Both the position numbers and the translations under genes were made by a program. Positions 20,301-30,230 of a DNA stretch of 64,000 nt are shown here, piece after piece (the first letter of the stretch is position 1; the number at the start of each line of letters is the position of its first letter). The notes under the pieces are model-generated. The model saw only the letters and a list, made by a program, of their open reading frames with translations, made no database searches and had not been told where the DNA came from. The stretch spans positions 11,501,079 to 11,565,078 of the forward strand of contig OZ005689.1 of NCBI GenBank assembly GCA_963930775.1. Direction: 5' to 3'. The DNA comes from Cliona cf. orientalis. Taxonomy: Eukaryota > Porifera > Demospongiae > Clionaida > Clionaidae.

Positions 20301-21307
20301 ATCAACCCCCAACTACAGTGCTCCACCCATGGGCTTGGCCTGACTCTCCGTGGAAGCGAATACATGTTGATTTTGCGGGGCCTTTCATGGGTTCGATGTT
20401 CATGGTTGTCGTGGATGCCCATTCCAAGTGGCTCGAGGTCATTCCCATGTCTACGACTACCACGGAGAAGACACTGGATGCTCTGAGAAACTTATTTGCT
20501 GCTTATGGTATTCCACAACAGTTGGTCTCTGACAATGGTCCCCAATTCACGTCAAAGGAGTTTCAAGAATGTATGGTTGCTAATGGAATTCGCCACACAC
20601 TCAGTGCTCCCTATCACCCTGCAACGAACGGGGCTGCCGAACGATTCGTACAGACTTTTAAGCATTCTATGAAAGCCGCAGAGAGAGATCCTGGTACGAT
20701 GGTCCAGAAGTTAGCTCGTTTCCTTCTAATGTATCGGACGACGCCACACTCGACTACTGGTGTGACCTCCGCTGAACTGTTTCTGAAGCGGTCATTGCGA
20801 ACACGTTTAGATTTACTCCGGCCATCGGTACAAGGGCATGTGGAGACGAAGCAGATGGACCAAAAACGTTTTCATGATATGGGAAGTGTGGATCGAAATT
20901 TCGATGTTGGCCAGACAGTGCTTGTTCGGAATCTTCGAGATGGACCAAAATGGCTCCAAGGCGTGATCGTCGAGAAATCAGGACCCGTCTCTTACCGAGT
21001 AGACGTTCAGGGCCAGATTTGGAGTCGCCACATTGACCAATTGTTAGACTGTAAGGGGGTCCCAACTCGTGAACGAGTGACTATTTCAGACCCATGCGTT
21101 GAAGTGACATACGAGCCACCACCTACCGATACTTCCGATTTGTCGCCACAGTCAATTCCGCAAATCACTCTCCCCATTACGGGTTCATCACCTCATGCCC
21201 CTGATCCTAACAACCCGACTCATTCACCTCACAACGATTCAATTTCACCACGTTATCCCAGTCGTGTACGTAAACCACCAGAACGCTTAGAGATAACTTT
21301 TGACTAG
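17339..21307 (+). CDS. gag-pol: Gag-Pol polyprotein of the gypsy element
   Basis: 1322 residues from the ATG at 17339. An in-frame upstream ATG at 17264 lies within the LTR and is unlikely to be used. Two CCHC zinc knuckles (about residues 202-236) end Gag. The aspartic protease has DTGAS (301). Reverse transcriptase has LDLSHAY and YIDD (about 580). RNase H has DCDAS (about 726). Integrase has an HHCC finger from about 947 and the D,D35,E triad at 1011, 1065 and 1101, followed by a GPVSYRV-type GPY/F module. There are no frameshifts or stops, and Gag and Pol are fused in one frame, so no ribosomal frameshift is needed. It should encode the proteins needed for copy-and-paste movement. Confidence 0.95.
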   Translation: MATGTIGQIEAFQPGADDWEQYTERIEQFFVANNVDTDDRKRAVFLTVIGARTYSLLRNLIAPAKPSSKSYAELVKAMKDHLKPEPLVTVERFNFHRRTQAEGETVAQYVAELRKLADKCDFGTNLDEALTDRLMLGVRSEKIQTKLLTEKKLTLDKAYSIAQGMETAIRQAGEVQATLKVTPPSGGTPVNFMAKNPQRSQCFRCGKNNHSPDNCFYRRKRCRSCGKLGHIAKMCKGDKNNPGPAGADHRADLVEQEEHPAAIETDELPLFNIQMVKNQLSEPSITITPEVNTVSLPMELDTGASVSLISDQTWREHFPNTKLTPSDVRLKTYTGERLTVLGEMTAQVRYRGQECTLPLLVVSGRGPSLFGRNWLQKLKLDWGSIKRVSTELEELLSTHQAVFRKELGTLKGFEAKLFVRPGAIPKFFKPRSVPYSLKGAIEQDLERLETLGVIEKVQYSDWAAPIVPVQKADGTIRLCGDYKVTVNPALKVDQYPVPKPEDLFATLAGGKKFSKLDLSHAYQQVLLEADSRQFVTINTHKGLYRYSRLPFGIASAPAVFQQIMEKILNGIPKVVVYIDDILVSGTTNAEHLENLGQVLTKLEEHGLRLKREKCSFMQPSVEYLGYLIDAEGIHTTPEKVAAIVNAPEPKNTTELRSFLGLVNYYGKFIRNLSSIAHPLNRLLCKDAKWMWSQACQEAFQELKAKLSSSEVLVHYDEKLPLKLDCDASSYGIGAVLSHVYPDGSERPIAYASRSLTSAEVNYAQIEKEGLALIYGVKKFHQFVYGRSFTMVTDHQPLMAILGSKKGLPTLAAARLQRWAILLAAYQYDLEFRGTAQHCNADGFSRLPLPTCETGEDPTAVNAAIFNLQQIEILPIDAKQLKQATLSDPLLSKVLLYTQKGWPAEYSDELKPYFHKRHELSVEAGCLLWGVRVVVPPVHQTKVLEELHCTHPGMVRMKGMARAHVWWPNIDQQIEQRVHDCDACQSVRNQPPTTVLHPWAWPDSPWKRIHVDFAGPFMGSMFMVVVDAHSKWLEVIPMSTTTTEKTLDALRNLFAAYGIPQQLVSDNGPQFTSKEFQECMVANGIRHTLSAPYHPATNGAAERFVQTFKHSMKAAERDPGTMVQKLARFLLMYRTTPHSTTGVTSAELFLKRSLRTRLDLLRPSVQGHVETKQMDQKRFHDMGSVDRNFDVGQTVLVRNLRDGPKWLQGVIVEKSGPVSYRVDVQGQIWSRHIDQLLDCKGVPTRERVTISDPCVEVTYEPPPTDTSDLSPQSIPQITLPITGSSPHAPDPNNPTHSPHNDSISPRYPSRVRKPPERLEITFD

Positions 21308-21318
21308 GTGGGAGGAGT
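21306..21318 (+). promoter_or_regulatory. Polypurine tract
   Basis: aggtgggaggagt lies directly before the 3' LTR and overlaps the stop codon of gag-pol (TAG 21305-21307). This is the expected plus-strand primer. Confidence 0.8.
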
Positions 21319-21531
21319 TGTAATGTATGAACATTAATAGTACATCATTTTGTGGTAAATTAATTTCCTGTCATCTGTAAGTTACGTATATTGTATTTAT
21401 ATATAGGACATTTTTCTTTTGCTGGGTCAGTTCGGTTTTTGTATTGGCGAGCTATTTGTCGCCACTGACTGTATTTGCTTATTGAGATTATAAATCGTCA
21501 CTGTGTCAGTTTAAATAGTCACTACATAACA
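21319..21531 (+). repeat. 3' LTR
   Basis: 213 bp, TG to CA, one mismatch to the 5' LTR, followed by the AGTAT duplication. Confidence 0.95.
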
Positions 21532-21800
21532 AGTATGAGCTTGCCAAAGAAAGTGAACAGAGAGAATCGCCATATATCAATACTTGAATAGTCCATGATC
21601 TCTTCTACGCTAGATTCGAATTCTTGGTCCCAACAGCCTTTTATTCTAGCTAAACATTTTGAAACAGTCCTCACAGAAATTACATCATACATGTAGGTTT
21701 CATCATACGTTTCATCATAGGTTTCATCATGTATAAGTTTCATCATAATTTCATCATAGATTGGCCAAATTTTTTTATTGATTGGGACTCACAACAACCA
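21532..21800. repeat. Right part of the unit disrupted by the gypsy element
   Basis: agtatgagcttgccaaagaaagtgaac continues exactly where 17107 stops when aligned with intact units (gagtgcgagctcgccaaag). It ends in the tcatcat-rich minisatellite and a terminal gattgggactc. Confidence 0.75.
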
Positions 21801-23571
21801 TTGTACATGGCCCTAAATATCATTAAAAGGTACTTAAGTTGCAACCACTTAGTTACATTCTGTATAGCTGCAGCTGCAGCTAGTTACTGATAGGACAGTG
21901 TAGACACAACATTCATGGCTTCACGGTTTTAGTGGTTGTGTGTTAATGATATTCTGTGACGTCAAATCTGGAAAGAGATGATTGTACTACTACTATGTGT
22001 ATTGCACACTCCTTGTAAATGCGTGTACTCAGCTGTTGTGGTTACTCTAGATATACATGTGTATGCTTAGATTATGATAACAATAACATGATTTTGCAAT
22101 GTAATATCAAAACATGGTTCTCAAGTTTGCTAACCAAATGTTCCCAAATACGCTCATATCCATATTTCTCCCAAGAATAGAACACGATCGAGGTTTCATA
22201 AGCATCAATTTCAGATTACGTTGATCACGCCATCCATGAATTCAGTAGTGATTGTAAAAACCAAGGGATGGTCATTACTTGTACCTACTGTACTGACACC
22301 CGCGACCAGTAAGTTGCGCTCACCTATGTATACTATAAAAAGTGGACATCAACCTCAGTAAACTATAAATTAGAAATCACAGGCATCGGTCAAGCCAACT
22401 TTAAAAAAAAATCGAGCAATCAAAAGTCTTCCAGCCGGAATCAGGCGATCAAGACCCAGAAAAGCTCCGATCAAATTTTGGTCCCGGTAGCCAGGTTTCA
22501 GTACAGTAAATAATATTATAGTAGTGACCACACCCTGAAAGACGTAGTAGGGACTAAGAATTTTGATGATGTAACTTTTATTCTCTATCGACAAAACAAT
22601 TCACTTATACCTCCTCAAGCATTAGAAAATTCGAATTCATATTAGATGTGGTAGTAGAGTTTAAGCGGCGGTGTATGGAGGTTCACTGCGCATGCATGGA
22701 TCAACTATATACGTCATAGGGGGTGGAAGTAACTTTTGTTTGGGGGGAGGGGGGCTAATGCTAATGATTGCGCATGAAGCGTGTGCGATAAATTTAGGGC
22801 CACACCCACTTAATTGAAGTTCAAAGGTCATACCGAGCTATCGGTTATCAGAAACAAAGAAAACGTGCACTAAGATCGATTTTTGAACTTATTCTAGGCA
22901 GCTTTTGTAGATATATTGAAGTATTTATTTAATATCAATTATTTTTCTATAAGATAGTCATCAAAAACCTATAATTTATGCGCTCAAATATTGGTGGGGG
23001 GGGGGGGGGGCTTCAGCCCCAAAGCCCTATGGGTTCCGCCACCTTATGTACGTAGTCACAATTTGCACTTTGACCTGAATTTTTTTTGCACCTCTCAAGT
23101 TCAGATAACTGAGGGTTTAGAAAATCTGTACCATAATACATTATTCACCTACTAACTATACTTTCATAAGGCGGAGCCTCACATTCCGCAGTGTTCAGTT
23201 TGTTTCAATGCGGAGTGTGAGGATACAGGTATAATTTTAGCCACAACTTTTGCCCTGTGACAACTTGATTATTGTCAATAGAGCATGGCCTAGCCGTATG
23301 TTTATCTACAGTACTGTTGATATTCCAAGGTATATAGACATATAAACACTGAGTACTGTTGATATATTATACAGTAGCTTTATATATATACCTTGGAAAT
23401 TCTTTTCGTACTGATTAGACTTATCTCAGTGCTGCTTTCAATCCGTGCTTCTAGTAGCAGCTGCTCTGAAACATGGCCAGGTATCTCCCTGTATAAACAT
23501 CCTGGAATGACCACGCCCATTAAGCAATTTCTGTGACGACCTATACACGATTTCGTAGGACGCATCTTCTT
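21801..23571. other. No gene seen
   Basis: AT-rich sequence with a G run at about 22994-23010 inside a repeat remnant. Short open frames lack motifs and splice context. The inverted strings at 23308-23345 and 23362-23395 (tactgttgatat, tatataccttgga) hint at a small palindrome. Confidence 0.4.
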
Positions 23572-23951
23572 TAGTCTCGTCCCCAGACCCTCCATGGTCC
23601 AGTGCGCGAGAAGAAAGAGGGAGGGTCTGGAACATAACCCTGGGCGGAAGTGTACCGAAGGCAGAAATTCCGCGACAGGTGTTGATTGGCCACAATACAG
23701 GGTGTTAAACCACTATACTCGAACGGACAGCAAAACGTGCCCAAACGTGCTACATGCACTGCTCGTGCGCGTGCGCACTTTAGTAAGATACTACGTAATT
23801 TGCATTCTTTGTACGCGCGCGAACCACAAAAGGTAGATTACGCGTCATGATTACTTGTGTGCAACATTCCTTCGGGACACTTCCGCCCGGGGTTATGTTC
23901 CAGACCCTCCCTCTCTCTTCTCGCGCACTGGAGGGTCTGGGGACGAGACTA
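23572..23951. mobile_element. TAGTCTCG foldback element, 9-bp target duplication
   Basis: TAGTCTCGTCCCCAGACCCT pairs with the right end agggtctggggacgagacta. Pairing extends through gaagaaagagggagggtctg and continues around cataaccc...gggttatg. It is flanked by catcttctt at 23563-23571 and 23952-23960. Same ends and duplication length as 3983-4291, with a different core. Confidence 0.85.
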
Positions 23952-23971
23952 CATCTTCTTTGATCTTGGCA

Positions 23972-24080
23972 TACCGTATTTATTCGAATACTAGCCGTGG
24001 CTGCTTAGCTATCATAGTATTTCAATCTTGTCGGAGTGCGGCTACGAATCGAGGGCGTTTTGGAGCGAAATACATTGGTT
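23972..24080 (+). mobile_element. Truncated CCGTATTTATTCG element end
   Basis: TA-CCGTATTTATTCGAATACT starts here, matching the left end at 13619, with gcggctacgaatcgagggcg inside. No right end is visible. Confidence 0.45.
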
Positions 24081-24186
24081 GACATGATAACCTGACTCGT
24101 TTTTCATGACCGAGTTTCGGAATATTCGCGATAGATGACCAATAAATTATAACTAAGCAGCTAAATGAAGCCAAGGACGTTTTCTA

Positions 24187-24291
24187 TGGAGCGCCATATT
24201 GGACAAAATTCATGATTGTATAATCGCATCGATGCGTCTCGATCACTGATGTTCGATTATACAATCATGAATTTTGTCCACTATGGCGTTC
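24187..24291. repeat. Short palindrome of family K
   Basis: Arms of about 40 bp (tggagcgccatattggacaa and complement, up to gattgtataatcg) surround a 25-bp loop. The same end recurs at 24343 and, inverted, at 27805-27838. Confidence 0.75.
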
Positions 24292-24342
24292 CATACTTAC
24301 GACGCTTGTGGGCTTTGCCAAACGATTAGAGGCGTAGCAGTA

Positions 24343-24580
24343 TGGAGCGCCATAGTGGACAAAATTCATGTTTGTACAATCGCATCGATGTTTTCATACA
24401 TGACATCGACGTTTCGATCACTGATGTTCATGTATCGATCATCGATGTCGACGTTTCGTTCGCTGATGTTTATGTATCGATCATCGATGTCGACGTTTCG
24501 ATCTTGGATAGCTTTGTTTCGATCTCCTCTATTGACGTGGGTGTTGGCTGCTGTATATTATATCGATTTACATTATCATG
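24343..24580 (+). repeat. Family K end with ATCGATGTCGACG minisatellite
   Basis: After the tggagcgccatagtggac end, a unit of about 42 bp (gatcatcgatgtcgacgttt with catgtatc) repeats about 3.5 times. An inverted relative with fewer units is at 27615-27840. It is open in several frames on both strands only because the unit length is a multiple of three. Confidence 0.65.
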
Positions 24581-25150
24581 AACCCTTGACCATCTCCCCA
24601 GTAGCTGCATAGTGTAATGGTGCATGTGGTAAAAGGTCGTCAATAGAATGCGTACATATCGATCGATGCTCGCCCCAGAAATCATGGAGATCCCTGATGG
24701 CGTCTAAGATCGACTCTCAACCTTGATAGCGACAAGTTTCGATGCTTCAATCACAGAGACGAACTCGACAGCACAGTATTCCTTCCGAACTTCAGGTTGG
24801 TCACGCTGCTGCAGTCGCGCGCGGGACAGCCCCTTGTGACAATGAGTGCTATATATAGCGCAAGGCTAGCTTTATTTATCCACGGCATTACGTAAGCCAA
24901 GAAAACACGTGAAGTTCAACCAACAGTACTTCTCAGAGAAAGTAGCGCTCAGCTTGTAATGTATTCGCTGGATACACGCGTAAGATACTCTACATATTTA
25001 CTGATTTTCAAGTCCCAGAAAGGCTCCAGCGAGGCCCTGGATTTTTTCATAATTACCTCATAGGTTGCATCATAATTTCATCATAGATTACACTACAATT
25101 ACCTCATAACCACAGAAAAGTAAATTGCTACTGGGGAGATAATGAAAAAC
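24580..25150 (+). repeat. Family J repeat, most complete copy
   Basis: About 570 bp, from accatctccccagtagctgc to the tcatcataattt tract, directly followed by the array at 25160. Other copies are 43010-43480 and the split one at 15090-16345. All three are followed by GAGTCCC-type units, so J plus array looks like one composite element. Confidence 0.6.
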
Positions 25151-25159
25151 TTAGAGACT

Positions 25160-26858
25160 ACGTCCAGAGTCCCTCATGAATACGCCGCCACAAATTCGAA
25201 CTAGGACACATTGACAAACTACGCATGCTCCGTATGCGCGTACAATATTGGGGCGCGCGGCTTGAGCCGGTTGACCTTCACCTGCCACGTGCTCGACTGA
25301 ATAGGGAAATCCCCCCGAGTGCGCGCTCGCCAAAGAAAGTGAACCGAGAAAATCGCCATATCTCATCGATAGTCCACGATGTTTTCTACGCTAGGTTCGA
25401 ATTCTGGGTCCCAACAACCTTTCATGCGCGCTAAACATTTTGAAACAGTTTCACAGGAATTACATCATAAGTTTCATCATAGGTTTCATCATCATTTCAT
25501 CATAATTTCATCATAGCGAGAGCCGAATTCTTTGTTTCTAATTGGGACTCTGGACGTAATGAACAACTCAGAGACTACGTCCAGAGTCCCTCACGAATAC
25601 GCCGCCATAAATTCGAACTAGGACACACTGACAAACTGCGCATGCTCCGTATACGCGTACAATATTGGGGCGCGCGGCTTGAGCCGGTTGCACGTTGACC
25701 TTCACCTGCCATGTGCTCGACTGAATAGGGAAATCCCCCTGCCCTGAAAGCGAGCTCGCTAGAGAAAGCGAATTGAGAGAAACGCCAAAAGGATATCATC
25801 GGATAGTCCACGATCTCTTCTACGCTAGGTTCGAATTCTGGGTCCCAACAACCTTTCATGAGCGCTAAACATTTTGAAACAGTTTCACAGCAATTACATC
25901 ATAATTTCATCATAGGTTTCAATAATTTCATCATAGGTTTCATCATAATTACTCATCGCGCGGCCGAATTTTTTTTTTTGCGAATTGGGACTCTGGACGT
26001 AATGAACAACTCAGAGACTACCTACGTCCAGAGTCCCTCATGGATACGCCGCCATAAATTCGAACTGGGCACATCGACAAACTGCGCATGCTCCGTATAC
26101 GCGTACAATATTGGGGCGCGCGGCTTGAGCCGGTTGACCTTCACCTGCCATGTGCTCGACTGAATAGGCCCCGAGTGCGAGCTCGCCAAAGAAAGCGAAC
26201 CGAGAAAATCACCATATCTCATCGATAGTCCACGATGTCTTCTACGCTAGGTTTGAATTCTGGGTCCCAACACCCTGTCATGTGAGCTAAACTTTTTGAA
26301 ACAGTTTCACAGCAATTACATCATAGGTTTCATCATAAATTTCATCATAGATTTCATCATCATTTCATCATAATTTCATCATAGCGAGAGCCGAATTCTT
26401 AGTTTCTATGAACAACCTAGAGACTACGTCCAGAGTCCCTCACGAATACGCCGCCATAAATTCGAACTAGGACACATCGACAAACTGCGCATGCTCCGTA
26501 TACGCGTACAATATTGGGGCGCGCGGCTTGAGCCGGTTGACCTTCACCTGCCATGTGCTCGACTGAATAGGGAAATCCCCCTGCCCTGAAAGCGAGCTTG
26601 CTAGAGAAAGCAAACTGAGAGAAACGCCATAAGGATATCATCGGATAGTCCACGATCTCTTCTACGCTAGGTTCGAATTCTGGGTCCCAACAACCTTTCA
26701 TGCGCGCTAAACATTTTGAAACAGTTTCACAGCAATTACATCATAGGTTTCATCATAGGTTTCATCATCATTTCATCGTAATTTCATCATAATTACCTCA
26801 TCGCGAGGCCGAATTCTTTTTTGCGAATTGGGACTCTGGACGTAAATTGGGACTCTGG
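25160..26858. repeat. Head-to-tail array of four TIR-bearing units
   Basis: Units start at 25160, 25577, 26034 and 26426 (periods about 417, 457, 392 and 417). Each opens with acgtccagagtccctc and closes with gggactctggacgt or a decayed version. A linker such as aatgaacaactcagagact separates them. Within each lies gagccggttgac, a C tract, ctacgctaggttcgaattc, and a tcatcat minisatellite of variable length. Some units carry similar minus-strand open frames, but these follow the shared sequence and are not convincing genes. Confidence 0.8.
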
Positions 26859-26938
26859 ACGTAACGTAACTATCGTCTATGTTTCCATCTTTGGAGGTCT
26901 GGGGACAGAATGCGCGCGCATGACATGACACACCCCTA

Positions 26939-27575
26939 TAGTCTCGTGCCCAGCCTCTTTATCGCACGCGGAAAAAGAGTCTGGTGAAACGCGTATTCAA
27001 TTTTGGTTCCGCGCGGTGAGATTGGCCGCATCCAATCAGATTGCAGAACGGTGTCACGTCATCAAGAAAAGATTGCGATGCTTCACCGTGTACTTTGCAC
27101 TTTACTTGTAGGAGATGGCTACATGTAGTTGTTGGACAGTGAAACTGACATTCAGCAAGCGATCATCGAAACTATCCCATGTTTGAATCATGCTAGTGTC
27201 TGTGAAGTTTAGGCGAAAGTGGTAAGCTACATTTTAGCCAGCAAGTATGTGTTTATCTCTCTTAGTCTATATACCAGGAGAAATTTTTTCTTGTTTTTGA
27301 AAGCTTACCGCTGTCCTTTTGGGTACAAATCAGGCAACAAGACAAGCATAGCACTCAGACTCCACTGTCCAAGGATCCCCCTGGCGCCATAGCCTACGGT
27401 AGGTGCTTTTCAAACACTGCGCGCGAATAATAATATTAAACAGTGATTGCGCCATCGCTTATAATGACATTCATTGTGCCCGTGTCAGAATACGTCACGT
27501 ACGTATGGAACCAAAATTGAATACGCGCTTCACCAGACTCTTTTTCCGCGTGCGCCCCTAGGCCCTTGCTCGTGC
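26939..27575. mobile_element. TAGTCTCGTGCCC foldback, long arms
   Basis: The left end tagtctcgtgcccagcctc leads into cacgcggaaaaagagtctgg and gcgtattcaattttggttcc. The same strings appear inverted at about 27505-27553. The right terminus is decayed. It is probably another member of the TAGTCTCG group. Confidence 0.55.
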
Positions 27576-27614
27576 ATGCACGGTATACGCGGTACGCGGT
27601 TAGTCGCGCCAGCC

Positions 27615-27840
27615 CCTCCTACGAAGTTGGAAACATAGACATTAGTGATAGCGATAGCAAACGTATATCACAGCAGCCAACATCCATATCAATAGAAGAG
27701 ATCGAATCATAGCTATCCAAGATCGAAACGTCGACATCGATGATCGATACATGAACATCGGTGATCGAGACGTCGATGTCATGTATGAAAACATCGATGC
27801 GATTGTACAATCATGAATTTTGTCCACTATGGCGCTCCAT
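27615..27840 (-). repeat. Family K copy, inverted
   Basis: Inverted counterpart of 24343-24580, with the tcgacatcgatgatcgatac unit and the terminal ggacaaaatt/ggcgctcca end at its right edge. Confidence 0.6.
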
Positions 27841-27975
27841 ACGTAAGCACTGCGTTTTTCTGGTCACCGTACCCACACCAGGCCATGTGCTTTCTGCTCA
27901 TGCGCACAACTATTTTGCATAATGTGTAGGTAAAGGTCGTCAGCGCGCGGGGTATTTGCTCTACGGAGCTCTAGT

Positions 27976-28643
27976 TTAAGAATGGATGTGGCCTCTTGGA
28001 TTTGTTGTACTCTACATTACACAAGGAAGTAAACGTCTTGACTAAAGTTTAATAAGATAATTATTATTAAAATTTATTTTGTTTGCGTGTCCATCTGTCT
28101 ATCATGGGAGATCAGTGGAATGAGTTCATTTTGAGACACATCATGCTGTATCGCTGGTCATCAAGCAATAGAACGAGAACTAATAGTTAGGACATAAGTC
28201 AGGGCAGCAACATTGCTGCCGGCTCAAAAATTATAATATTATAGTTTCTTGAATAAGGCTAAGTAACCGTTTATGTGGCCTGCAGTTAGCCAAGGACCTT
28301 GATCCACAAATATACATTGTCTGAGTCATTGTCACCAGAATAGTATAGATTCTGTTTCCAGCTACTTGCCTTCAAATAACTCGCAAGAGAGATGGCGAAG
28401 TAACAAACAAGTTCCTTGGCCAGCTGATCATGATTTAGATGCTTGAACCGGATGTAGTAATGCATGCACCACAACACTACATGATGTGCATACTGCTAAT
28501 ACCGTCTACGTACTCTTTCTTTACTGTATTACGACATACAGGGTTACCACCAAGAGTAGCTCAGATGATATTGTGTGAGGAGACATAGTACACTAGTAGT
28601 TTAGAGGGCATAATTAGCTAAGTGCAATAAAGAATACTATCAT
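27976..28643. other. No gene seen
   Basis: AT-rich spacer. No exon, RNA gene or clear repeat terminus was identified. Confidence 0.4.
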
Positions 28644-28916
28644 TGGGCTATTCCAGTTAATAAAGATACACCCCTGTTGAGGAACGATAATTGTATCCTG
28701 AGGGGGTAGCTTGATTTGATGAAGTCTTGGGGGATGTTGAGGCTATTTTAATGATGTTCTGGGGGTAAAATGGTGCATTTTAACGATGTCTTGGGGGGTC
28801 ACAGCCTCCATTTTAATTAAGTCTTCTGGGGGAAATTTATCCGATTATACTTGTCTTCAGGGGAACTGGAAAAGTGTTCCTCAACAGGGGTGTATTCTTA
28901 TTAACTGTACTGGCCC
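28644..28916. mobile_element. TGGGCTNTTCC-ended MITE
   Basis: tgggctattccagttaataa and gatacacccctgttgagga pair with the right end (ggggtgtattcttattaact...ggccca). The ends match those of the 6-kb segment at 46466-52499. The interior repeats a gatgtcttgggggt motif. No ORF. Confidence 0.7.
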
Positions 28917-29319
28917 ATTGCTATAGTTTCAAGATCTTTTAATCAATTTGCGGGAATTTATGAAGGTACAAAAATTAATAAATGCTTTCTACCTTGTGTG
29001 AAAGGATTATTAAAGTTTAGACCATGGAGAATTAAACAATATCCCCCACCCCACCGACTTAAAGCCTAAAGGGATGGATGATACTCACATTAAATTTATG
29101 ATGAATAACTGTATCTAATGGGAACACTTCTTCTGCATCCTGAACGAAACTACATGTAAGCCAAATGATAAATCATGACTAACTTGATCGCATGACCCAA
29201 ACTCTTGAACAAGCATAAAAAATTTGCTGTGTAGCGGATAACTTCGGGTAGCATTAAGTTTCGTGAGATTGACGTTGGGATTAGTGGATAGATAATAGAT
29301 AGATTAGATGAGCCCAGAC

Positions 29320-29530
29320 ACACATATTAAAATTGGTGGTATTTATTTAAGGGTATACTACTTGACCCTACCAATATTTCAGCTGGATGGCAATATCAGT
29401 TTAATCATCATACTCTTAATTCAGTTGTATCTACTCTGGCCATGGGTCTTATACTGATTGTGACCCCCAGATCTGATAAAAAGCATGAATGTGAGATAGT
29501 TGGAGACTATATATATGCTACTATATTATG
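29320..29530 (+). pseudogene. Possible orphan Ig-like exon fragment
   Basis: An open frame without ATG encodes DPTNISAGWQYQF, then STLAMGLILIVTP and HECEIVG before a stop. The Leu-X-Ile ... Cys spacing resembles the end of an Ig-type domain. There is no clear donor site. It may be a relic of a receptor exon. Low confidence. Confidence 0.25.
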
Positions 29531-29620
29531 ATCAACAGCACGCATACATTAGACAGTATTGATCTGACATGCTTCAGACTAGAGACTAGGTTACCTGTTT
29601 GGTTCATTGCTGAGTCAGTC

Positions 29621-29710
29621 TCATTTTGTTGATCTTGACCATGGTATGTGCAACAAATAGACAGAGCCAATAATTAACCCAATAGCAGCTAGAATGAGTA
29701 GTAGAGCCAT
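29621..29710 (-). CDS. Short ORF with a membrane helix, possible exon
   Basis: The frame is open upstream to about 29808 without another ATG. From ATG 29710 it encodes MALLLILAAIGLIIGSVYLL, then a short polar tail and stop. The preceding residues (LVRRQELEK) are charged, as in a membrane anchor. It could be a terminal transmembrane exon, but no convincing acceptor was found. Confidence 0.25.
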   Translation of the reverse strand: MALLLILAAIGLIIGSVYLLHIPWSRSTK

Positions 29711-30045
29711 TTTTTCTAATTCTTGTCTCCTCACTAGCAAACTCGATTGCTTACAGTACTGTATACATACAGGAACTTTTAGCACTTGAACAGTGTTGAA
29801 GTATCATGCCAGGTTGCCTTAGATAGGTAATGGTCGGCAAGCGAACTTGGGCAGCAACCTCGTCCTATTAAAGATGGCAAGGGGTCGTGATTGTATGCAA
29901 GAAGATATTGATAGAAAGTCCTTGCCCGTGGAGCCAATGTATTTATAGTGGTTCACAACTCCTTGTCCGTGAGTCCGCAATAGTTAAACATTTTACGTGG
30001 GAGACCCTTTACCGGCTGGAAGTTTTATCTGTGCGTGCAGATGCT

Positions 30046-30230
30046 GATCCAGAAAGTTTGTGTGGAAGGTAGCTGATGGGGTGGCTACCTATAGTAAACT
30101 ATACTGGTGCAAAGGGTGTGGCTGGTTAATAATGGTGGACATCTCCTATACTACGTTGCATTAAAGAACTTGTGAAGGGGGGTGGCTAGCCACCCTAACC
30201 CCCCCCCCCCCCCCCCCCCAATCAGCCCCT
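30046..30230 (-). mobile_element. Poly-C/poly-G MITE, inverted copy of 2766-2970
   Basis: gctgatccagaaagtttgtg ... ggggtggctagccaccctaa then a C run (about 30201-30220) and aatcagcccctgg. The same components occur in reverse at 2766-2970. The G/C homopolymer lies next to one end in both copies. Confidence 0.65.

Larger units (their letters stand above)
17108..21531 (+). mobile_element. Full-length Ty3/gypsy LTR retrotransposon
   Basis: A 4424-bp element: 5' LTR 17108-17320, primer site 17323-17340, one gag-pol frame to 21307, purine tract 21306-21318, 3' LTR 21319-21531. The target duplication AGTAT is perfect (17103-17107 and 21532-21536). The LTRs differ at one position in 213 (17164 G, 21375 C), so the insertion is young. 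The single fused frame and Ser-tRNA-type primer recall the Mag and related groups of Metaviridae-type elements; no envelope gene is present. It lies within an older repeat unit, whose halves it separates. Confidence 0.95.

Noticed and set aside
25575..26701. Similar open frames of about 94 codons on the minus strand in several array units
   Set aside because: They are similar only because the units are similar; other units break the frame, the composition is unprotein-like and there is no start or splice context.
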